DNA of 64,000 nucleotides from VAZQ01 sp963739385 (GTDB taxonomy: Bacteria > Pseudomonadota > Alphaproteobacteria > Rhizobiales > Xanthobacteraceae): assembly GCA_963739385.1 (NCBI GenBank), contig CAVUAI010000067.1, positions 62,001 through 126,000 of the forward strand. Reading direction: 5' to 3'. Shown here piece by piece: positions 55,371 through 64,000 of this stretch. How positions within the stretch are numbered: the first letter of the stretch is position 1; each line of letters opens with the position of its first letter. A model generated the notes under the pieces. That model saw only the letters and a program-made list of their open reading frames with translations. It ran no database searches and was not told where the DNA came from. The position numbers and the translations under genes were made by a program.

Positions 55371-56221
55371 TTTTTCGGAAGCAGATCGGCTTCGGTGAGA
55401 CGGAGTCGCTTCAAGTCGTCGCCCAAGCCGGCGTAGCTTGGGGTATCGGTGACCTCGAGGCCTTGCGTATTGCCCCAGAAAATCTTCAGCGCGCCCTTGC
55501 CGGCGACCGAATTGCCGGCGGCGACGATTGCCTTTTGCAATCTCTGACGATTGCCGGCGTCGGGAACATTGGCAACGATGGGATCGCTGGGTATGGGGGC
55601 GGAGCGGGCGATCTGCACCAGCACGTCCCCCGCGTCGCCGAAGCCGGGTTGATTGGCAAGGTCGACGATGACGCCGTCGTGCCCGGCTCCCACGTCCACC
55701 TTTCCTTCGTATACCGCTCGGGCGACGAGCTCGTGACCCTTCAAGAACTCTACGCGTGCCACCCCCACGAGCGGATGGATGCCGACCGCCAGCAGCATGG
55801 CCGCCGGAACCAGAAAATTCGAAGTCGAAAACGGTACGCCGTAGCCGATCGATCTGCCGGCGACCTGTTCGGGCTTTCGGATTGCCGTCTTCTTCGACGT
55901 ATAAAGTTGCGAAAAGTACACCTTGCCGACTTTGCCATCGATGATGCGCAGCGCCACTGCCACAGCCTCAACATTGCCTGTGCGTGCCCGCGCAAAAGCG
56001 AACCCCAGCGGGTTCATCAAGGCGATTTCCACGTTGCCTGTGGTGATCTGCTCGATCTGGGCCGGCACATCGAGCGGAGCAAGAACCTCGACCCGCGGGT
56101 CGGGCGCACTCAGGCGCCCCAATTCCTGCGCAATCAGTGATCCGAAAATCTTGACCTGCCGATCGATTTCGTCGGCCGCTACATTTTGTGTGATCCACGG
56201 ATAATAACTAAGGCGAAACAT
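55367..56221 (-). CDS. PhnD-like substrate-binding domain protein without signal peptide
   Basis: A 284-residue protein of the PhnD/SsuA/transferrin binding fold: VEVLAPLDVPAQIEQITTGNVEIALMNPLGFAFARARTGNVEAVAVAL and KTAIRKPEQVAGRSIGYGVPFSTSNFLVPAAMLL. Its start MFRLSYYPWITQNVAADEIDRQ has no signal peptide or membrane helix, and the upstream DNA is untranslated promoter, so the protein should stay in the cytoplasm. GAGGGAGGGGG precedes the ATG. It lacks transporter neighbours and instead is coupled to a PLD-type protein, which points to sensing rather than import. Confidence 0.75.
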   Translation of the reverse strand: MFRLSYYPWITQNVAADEIDRQVKIFGSLIAQELGRLSAPDPRVEVLAPLDVPAQIEQITTGNVEIALMNPLGFAFARARTGNVEAVAVALRIIDGKVGKVYFSQLYTSKKTAIRKPEQVAGRSIGYGVPFSTSNFLVPAAMLLAVGIHPLVGVARVEFLKGHELVARAVYEGKVDVGAGHDGVIVDLANQPGFGDAGDVLVQIARSAPIPSDPIVANVPDAGNRQRLQKAIVAAGNSVAGKGALKIFWGNTQGLEVTDTPSYAGLGDDLKRLRLTEADLLPKK

Positions 56222-56257
56222 CCGGCGGCCCCCTCCCTCAATAAGAGTATTATTTAG

Positions 56258-56286
56258 ATTATACTACCTATAGTTTCATATGGCAA
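56258..56286 (-). promoter_or_regulatory. Strong sigma70-type promoter of the PhnD-PLD unit
   Basis: On the minus strand TTGCCA (56281-56286) and TATAAT (56258-56263) are 17 bp apart, a near-perfect housekeeping promoter about 36 bp before the start codon, embedded in strongly AT-rich DNA (56235-56290). Confidence 0.75.
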
Positions 56287-56447
56287 CCCTCAATGATGGC
56301 GCATCGCAAATTCTGATGGAACCCCACACTTTTGCGCGCGCTCGAAGGCGGTCAATACACGGGACCGCAGACGAGGCCGTGCGTGCTGGAGATTGATCAA
56401 GCTGCGCGGAAGCGCGTTGGTAGTCGCCCGCATTCGTCGGCTCAGTT

Positions 56448-59426
<2,979 letters not shown>

Positions 59427-59498
59427 GCGGTCCGTCGGCGCGTCCAGATCGGCGAACTGAAGAAAGCGTCCTGACGCAGCTTTGCGCGGACCATACTG

Positions 59499-59513
59499 GA
59501 ACGTAGTGAGAAC
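59499..59513 (-). promoter_or_regulatory. LexA box (GTTC-N7-GTTC) upstream of uvrA
   Basis: Plus-strand GAACGTAGTGAGAAC reads GTTC-N7-GTTC on the minus strand, the alphaproteobacterial SOS box. It lies 73-87 bp before the uvrA start codon, so uvrA should be induced by DNA damage. Confidence 0.85.
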
Positions 59514-59651
59514 GGGTGCTTTCCGCTAGTGCGCCGAGCCAGGCCGGCTCTCCCGTCCCCGCGCCGGCTGTGGACAACGCGTCCCGCGCGGTGAGAGGCT
59601 GGCGGAACAATGCCCACAGCGATGAGGCAGCATTTGGGAGGAGAGGCGATC

Positions 59652-60578
59652 ATGCGAGGTTTGTTGGGATTGCTGGTAATGGCGGCGATGGCAGGCGGGG
59701 GAACGGGGGAGACCCATGCCCAATCCTACGACGTCACGACACGGACCGGCGTGCCCTATGCCGAGCACGACGGGATCAAGCTTGCGGGCGATCTCTACCT
59801 GCCGAAGGGACTGGACAAGGCGCCGGTTCTGGTGGCGGTCCACGGCGGCGGATGGCAAGCCGGCAGCCCCGCGACGTATCGGTATTGGGGGCCGTTCCTC
59901 GCGCGGCAAGGCTACGGCGTGTTCGCCGTCAGCTACCGGCTGTCGAAGCCGGGTGCCAAGACCTACCCCGCCGCGGTCTACGACGTGAAGGCCGCCATCC
60001 AGTTCGCGCGCGCGAACGCGGCGCAGCTCGGCGTCGACCCGGACCGCATCGGGGCGATGGGCGATTCCGCCGGCGCCCACCTGGTATCGCTGGTCGCGCT
60101 CGCCGGCGAGGAGCCGCTGTTCTCGAGCGAGTATCGCGGCGACCCCCATGCCGCAACGCCGGCGAACGTGAAGGCGGTGATCGGCTTCTACGGCGTCTAT
60201 GACATGCAGGCGCAATGGGCGCACGACCAGATCACGCGGCCGCGCGATCAGATTACGGAGAAATTCGTCGGCGTGACGCCGATGCAGAACCGGCGCGCCT
60301 ATTTCGATGCCTCGCCGCTGAGCTATGCCACCGTCGACAAGAACGAGAGGACCCGGACGCGGTTCCTGCTCATCCACGGCACGAACGACGACATCGTCGA
60401 TCCGCAAACTCAGTCGCAGGTCTTTCTCACGGCGTTGAAACAGGCCGGCTTTTTCGCCCGCACCATCGTGGTTCCGGGCTCCGGCCATTTCTGGGCGAGC
60501 GAACCGGTGGAGGAGGCCGGCAGCTACGGCGCCCAGGCGGCGCCGCAGATGCTGCGGTTCCTGCAAGGCGGGTTGTGA
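59652..60578 (+). CDS. Exported alpha/beta hydrolase (esterase/acetylesterase type)
   Basis: A 308-residue hydrolase with a signal peptide to about residue 23. HGGGW (64-68) is the oxyanion hole of the hormone-sensitive-lipase class; Ser139 lies in GDSAGAH (137-143), Asp in LIHGTNDDIVDPQ and His in GSGHFW. These enzymes hydrolyse short-chain esters or peptide-like substrates. GGAGAGG precedes the ATG. It starts 139 bp from the LexA box, divergent from uvrA. Confidence 0.85.
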   Translation: MRGLLGLLVMAAMAGGGTGETHAQSYDVTTRTGVPYAEHDGIKLAGDLYLPKGLDKAPVLVAVHGGGWQAGSPATYRYWGPFLARQGYGVFAVSYRLSKPGAKTYPAAVYDVKAAIQFARANAAQLGVDPDRIGAMGDSAGAHLVSLVALAGEEPLFSSEYRGDPHAATPANVKAVIGFYGVYDMQAQWAHDQITRPRDQITEKFVGVTPMQNRRAYFDASPLSYATVDKNERTRTRFLLIHGTNDDIVDPQTQSQVFLTALKQAGFFARTIVVPGSGHFWASEPVEEAGSYGAQAAPQMLRFLQGGL

Positions 60579-60658
60579 CCGGCCGCCCCACGATGACGGC
60601 GCGCCGCAAACCGGGCGCCGTCGGAGCGGCGACCTCAGGCGACGTCGCAGGAGACGCA

Positions 60659-61192
60659 ATGGCAGACATCATCAGGTTCGCCCTCGGCAATTTCACCCTC
60701 ACGTTCTTCGTGTTGGGGCTGCTCGCCTCCGCCATCTCGCTTTGGCGCACGCGTCCGCCGCGCACCTTCGCGGTCGTGGTGGAAGCGGTGTTTTCGTACT
60801 TTCTGCTGTTCTCGATCGGGCTGGCGTCGCTCTACAACGCCGTCTTCCACATCTTCTTCGGCAAGCTTGCCGCCAGCTACATCGGATGGGCGGACAGCCC
60901 GTTTCAGCTCGAGGTCGGCTTTGCCAGCCTCGGCCTCGCGGTCGTGGGGATCATGGCGTTCAAGCGCAGCTTCGACTTCCGTCTCGCCGCGATCATCGGG
61001 CCGGCGTGCTTTCTCTGGGGCGCCGCGGCAGGTCACATCTATCAGATGATCACCGCGCACAATTTCGCGCCCGGCAACGCCGGCATTATTTTCTATAGCG
61101 ATCTCTTGGTTCCGCTGGCGGGGTTCATACTTCTGTGGCTGCAGCGCCGCTCGACCGCGCGGCTCGACGAGCGGGCCGCTGTCGTCGCATGA
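60659..61192 (+). CDS. DUF6790 family membrane protein
   Basis: A 177-residue inner-membrane protein with about five hydrophobic helices (NFTLTFFVLGLLASAISLW; AVFSYFLLFSIGLASLYNAVFHIFFG; VGFASLGLAVVGIMAF; AAIIGPACFLWGAAAGHIYQM; LLVPLAGFILLWLQ). The family label is a tentative recall and no function is known. GGAG lies 7 nt before the ATG; the frame is open further upstream. Confidence 0.75.
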   Translation: MADIIRFALGNFTLTFFVLGLLASAISLWRTRPPRTFAVVVEAVFSYFLLFSIGLASLYNAVFHIFFGKLAASYIGWADSPFQLEVGFASLGLAVVGIMAFKRSFDFRLAAIIGPACFLWGAAAGHIYQMITAHNFAPGNAGIIFYSDLLVPLAGFILLWLQRRSTARLDERAAVVA

Positions 61193-61238
61193 CGGGAAAG
61201 TGCTGGCGGAGCATTGCAATGCCGGCAGTGGGCTGGTA

Positions 61239-61253
61239 GAACAAAAAGAGAAC
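61239..61253 (+). promoter_or_regulatory. LexA box upstream of ssb
   Basis: GAACAAAAAGAGAAC is GAAC-N7-GAAC (GTTCTCTTTTTGTTC in reverse), a near-ideal alphaproteobacterial LexA site, 121 bp before the ssb start codon. ssb is an SOS gene in rhizobia. Confidence 0.85.
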
Positions 61254-61373
61254 AAGGGCACTGACCGATCGCGGCACCGCGCGTTGTGGAAAAGCGTGAT
61301 GGGGTCGCGTCGGGCGGCGACGTGGCGCGGCAATTGGGATTAGGGTGACGGCGGCAACGAGCAGGAGAAGGTC

Positions 61374-61862
61374 ATGGCCGGCAGCGTGAACAAGGTGATT
61401 CTGATCGGCAATCTCGGGAAGGATCCCGAGATCAGGCGCACGCAGGACGGCCGGCCGATCGCGAATTTGAGCGTGGCGACGTCGGAGACGTGGCGCGACA
61501 AGGCGACTGGCGAGCGCCGCGAAAAGACCGAATGGCACCGGGTCGTCATCTTCAACGAGGGGCTTTGCCGCATCGCCGAGCAGTACTTGAAGAAAGGCTC
61601 GAAGGTTTATCTCGAAGGCTCTCTGCAGACCCGCAAATGGCAGGACCAATCGGGGCAGGACAAGTACTCGACCGAGGTGGTGCTGCAGGGCTTCAATTCG
61701 CAGCTCACCATGCTCGACCGGGCGGGTGGAGGCGGTGGTGATCTCGGCTCGGAGGATACCGGCGGCGAGTTCGGGTCCTCGGGCCCTTCCAGCCGCGAGC
61801 GCAAGCCCGCGCTTGCCGGCGCCGGCAAGCGCGGAGACCTCGACGACGAAATTCCGTTTTGA
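61374..61862 (+). CDS. ssb: Single-stranded DNA-binding protein
   Basis: A 162-residue SSB: OB-fold MAGSVNKVILIGNLGKDPEIRRTQDG (1-26), the E-TEWHRVVIF strand, then a Gly/Ser-rich linker and the acidic tip DLDDEIPF that recruits partner proteins. Its own SOS box lies upstream, separate from that of uvrA. Confidence 0.97.
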   Translation: MAGSVNKVILIGNLGKDPEIRRTQDGRPIANLSVATSETWRDKATGERREKTEWHRVVIFNEGLCRIAEQYLKKGSKVYLEGSLQTRKWQDQSGQDKYSTEVVLQGFNSQLTMLDRAGGGGGDLGSEDTGGEFGSSGPSSRERKPALAGAGKRGDLDDEIPF

Positions 61863-62042
61863 TGGGCATTGCCCGGATTCGGCGGCCGCAGCCGCCGCCC
61901 AATTCAAAAAATCCCGAAAGCGTGGCGTCAGGTGATCGCGCCGCGCCGGCGTGACGTGCCGCCCCGAGGCCGGAACTCCGACATTGCTCCGACATTACCT
62001 CTACGGGCGGCTTTCGCCGCCAATCACATCGGAGCATTTTTC

Positions 62043-62570
62043 ATGAGAACGACCTTCACGCTTGTCGCGGCGGGCGGGCTTTTGGCCTTCGTCGCCTTTG
62101 CCGGAACCGTCTCGCCCGTGAGCGCCCAGCCGGCCGCGGCCCAGCCGCCGTCGACCCAGGATTTCGTCAACAAGGTCGCGGTCAGCGACATGTTCGAGAT
62201 CCAGTCGAGCCAGCTCGCACTCGAGAAACAGCCGGACAAGGACACCAAGCCATTCGCCCGGCGAATGGTGAAGGATCACGAAAAGACCTCGAAGGAGCTC
62301 AAGGCGCTGATCGACAGCGGCAAGGTGAAGGCCACGCTCCCGACTGCACTCAATTCCGCGCACCAGAAGCTGCTCGACGATCTCAAGGCGAAGAGCGGAA
62401 AGGATTTCGACGCGGGTTTCGATCAGGCGCAGGTCAAGGGACACCAGGATGCCGTCGCGTTGTTCGAGGCCTATGCCAAGGGCGGCGACAACGCCGACCT
62501 CAAGAAATGGGCGGCAAGGACGCTCCCGCATCTCAAGCAGCATCTCGCCATGGCGGAGAAGCTGAAATAG
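62043..62570 (+). CDS. DUF4142 family exported protein
   Basis: A 175-residue secreted protein: signal peptide to about VSA-QPA (about 28), then DFVNKVAVSDMFEIQSSQLALEKQPDKDTKPFARRMVKDHEKTSKEL, characteristic of the ferritin-like DUF4142 helical bundle. Role unknown; a stress link has been proposed in the family. The ATG lies 11 nt after GGAG. Confidence 0.88.
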   Translation: MRTTFTLVAAGGLLAFVAFAGTVSPVSAQPAAAQPPSTQDFVNKVAVSDMFEIQSSQLALEKQPDKDTKPFARRMVKDHEKTSKELKALIDSGKVKATLPTALNSAHQKLLDDLKAKSGKDFDAGFDQAQVKGHQDAVALFEAYAKGGDNADLKKWAARTLPHLKQHLAMAEKLK

Positions 62571-62723
62571 CTGGCGGAGCAGCGCGTGAGCGCGGGCGCC
62601 TCACAGCGTCCCGCGTTCAATCCGGCTGCAAGCGACTGCGTAAACTTTGAATAAAATGCAGTTGAGGTGTCCGGTTCCCGACACTAAAGTTCCCTCCGTC
62701 TGCGACTTGCAGGGAGGGAGAAT

Positions 62724-63050
62724 ATGTCGTCAAGACATTGGCTTACATTGGTAATCGCGGTTTGCGGAGCGCTCGCGGTGACTGGCGCGGAGGCTGCCGC
62801 GAAGAAGAAGGCCAAGGTGGCGAAGGGTCCGGCTCCGATCGCCAGTGGCTGCACCTACGTCCAGGGGATGTGCCTCGGCCTCGCCACCTCGAATAAGGCG
62901 ACCTATTCGCTGTGGGATGGCAAGCCGTGGATTCCGCCACGTAGCGGCGTCGACGTTTGGGGCAAAGCGACCGGCCCTGGTCTCTGTGGCGGCACCGCTA
63001 TCCAGGTGTCGTCGTGGAAGCCCAACAAGAACCTCAAGTGCAAGGCCTGA
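62724..63050 (+). CDS. Small exported protein, conserved type, function unknown
   Basis: A 108-residue secreted protein: signal peptide (LTLVIAVCGALAVTGAEA), a basic stretch (AKKKAKVAK) and a domain ASGCTYVQGMCLGLATSNKATYSLWDGKPWIPPRSGVDVWGKATG...CGGTAI...NLKCKA with four cysteines. GGGAGGGAG precedes the ATG. Homologous short proteins occur in Bradyrhizobium-type genomes; no role is known. Confidence 0.7.
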   Translation: MSSRHWLTLVIAVCGALAVTGAEAAAKKKAKVAKGPAPIASGCTYVQGMCLGLATSNKATYSLWDGKPWIPPRSGVDVWGKATGPGLCGGTAIQVSSWKPNKNLKCKA

Positions 63051-63287
63051 CCACGCTCGCCGCGTTGCCGCGGCGGCGTCTTTTCCTGACAATATCGACT
63101 GGAGCGGAATCGCGCTCGATTGGGTTGGCGATTTCGCCCAGCCACCCACCGACTGCCGCGTGAGACGAATAGTCGGCAGCTGCTCGGATCATGCTTTCAT
63201 GTTTGCGCGGCCGAGCCGGCGTCTCGACGCCGGACCTCCCCGAGCGACGTTTGCATTTGCCCGGCAGATAGGCGAAGTCGTCGTGCG

Positions 63288-64000
63288 ATGGCAACGCTTG
63301 CAATCTCGCTCCTGAAGGGCCTGAAGGAGCACGGCGCCCGGGAAATCTTCGGGCTCCCCGGCGATTTCGTGCTGCCATTCTTCAAGGTCGTCGAAGATAG
63401 CGGAATTCTTCCGTACTACACGCTCAGCCACGAGCCCGGCGTCGGCTTCGCGGCGGACGCCGCGGCGCGCTATCACAGCGGCCTGGGGGTCGCCGTCGTC
63501 ACCTACGGCGCGGGCGCCTTCAACCTGGTCAACCCGATCGCCGGCGCCTATGCCGAGCGCTCGCCGGTCGTTGTCATCGCCGGCGCGCCGGGCGCAGGCG
63601 AACGCATCAGCGGCTTCATGCTTCACCATCAGGCCCGCTCAATCGATACCCAGATGGCGGTCTTCCGCGAAATCACCTGCGACCAGGCGGTGCTCACCGA
63701 CGCGGAAACGGCGCCGGCCGAGATCGCGCGCGTGCTGCGCAGCGCCCGGGAACGCTCGCTGCCGGTTTATATCGAGCTTCCTCGCGATATGACCGCGGTG
63801 CCGGCAGGTCCGGTGCCGATGTTGCCGCGGCGTGCGGCCGACCCGGAGGCGCTCGCCGAATGTGCCGAGGAGATCATCGAGAAGCTGTCGCAGGCGGTCG
63901 CGCCGGTTCTGCTGGTCGACGTGGAGATCCGACGCTACGCGCTCGAGCAGCGCGTCACGACGCTGGCGCGCAAGCTCGGGGTGCCGGTGGTGACCACCTT
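63288..64000 (+). CDS. ipdC: Phenylpyruvate/indole-3-pyruvate decarboxylase, 5' part
   Basis: The frame from ATG 63288 stays open to the window edge; the first 237 residues are visible and the remaining ThDP-binding C-terminus lies outside. The N-terminal Pyr domain has FGLPGDFVLPFFKVVEDSGILPYYTLSHEP (catalytic Glu49), GFAADAAARYHSGLGVAVVTYGAGAFNLVN, YAERSPVVVIAGAPG and LHHQARSIDTQM, very close to the phenylpyruvate decarboxylase (ipdC) of Azospirillum brasilense. Such enzymes convert indolepyruvate or phenylpyruvate to aldehydes on the way to indole-3-acetic or phenylacetic acid. Substrate preference cannot be settled from half the protein. Confidence 0.85.
   Translation, partial: MATLAISLLKGLKEHGAREIFGLPGDFVLPFFKVVEDSGILPYYTLSHEPGVGFAADAAARYHSGLGVAVVTYGAGAFNLVNPIAGAYAERSPVVVIAGAPGAGERISGFMLHHQARSIDTQMAVFREITCDQAVLTDAETAPAEIARVLRSARERSLPVYIELPRDMTAVPAGPVPMLPRRAADPEALAECAEEIIEKLSQAVAPVLLVDVEIRRYALEQRVTTLARKLGVPVVTT

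Overview
The window is GC-rich, densely packed chromosomal DNA of an alphaproteobacterium, most likely a member of the Hyphomicrobiales close to Nitrobacteraceae/Xanthobacteraceae. Supporting signs are DivK, EipB (DUF1849), a BA14K-type protein, a phasin, orphan tripartite-tricarboxylate (Bug-type) binding proteins, DUF1489/DUF3572 proteins, and two alphaproteobacterial LexA boxes (GTTC-N7-GTTC). I see no rRNA, tRNA, CRISPR array, prophage or intact insertion sequence.

Layout. 1-6.1 kb: end of a DUF1489 gene, an amino-acid-type ABC binding protein, panC, a VWA/J-domain gene pair, and a penicillin-binding DD-carboxypeptidase with a SPOR domain. 6.3-10.5 kb: a phasin gene with a near-consensus promoter and two TGC-N3-GCA operators, then clpS-clpA. 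10.8-15.4 kb: an Omp25-like porin, an MBL-fold protein, an AzlC/AzlD exporter, a HIT protein and an exported RidA. 15.6-18.6 kb: a FemAB-like GNAT gene, a deleted GDPD gene, a frameshifted RidA gene and eipB. 18.6-22.6 kb: an NMT1-like binding protein, dinB, DUF3572, a membrane protein and divK (pleD is absent). 23-35.7 kb: housekeeping genes mostly on the minus strand, in the order pyrB-pyrC'-plsY-dprA-topA-rnr-nudix-rpmG, with small exported proteins between them. 35.9-39.6 kb: an AidB-like flavoprotein, ruvX and small genes. 39.9-44.6 kb: a putative catabolic cluster (binding proteins, TauD-like dioxygenase, dienelactone hydrolase, haloacid dehalogenase). 44.7-53.6 kb: exported hydrolases, DUF2189, a frameshifted Bug protein, corA, GST and a MaoC hydratase. 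53.6-56.3 kb: an unusual, less GC-rich two-gene unit described below. 56.4-64 kb: uvrA and ssb with SOS boxes, hydrolases, and the 5' part of a phenylpyruvate/indolepyruvate decarboxylase gene.

The most unusual locus is 53.6-56.3 kb. A PhnD-like binding protein without a signal peptide is translationally coupled (4-nt overlap) to a phospholipase-D-fold protein that carries a short protease-associated N-terminal module. The pair has its own strong sigma70-type promoter and looks like an accessory sensor/effector unit.

Three genes (a RidA gene, topA and a Bug binding protein) are each broken by a single-base shift next to a short homopolymer. Because topA is essential, base-calling errors are a serious possibility for all three.
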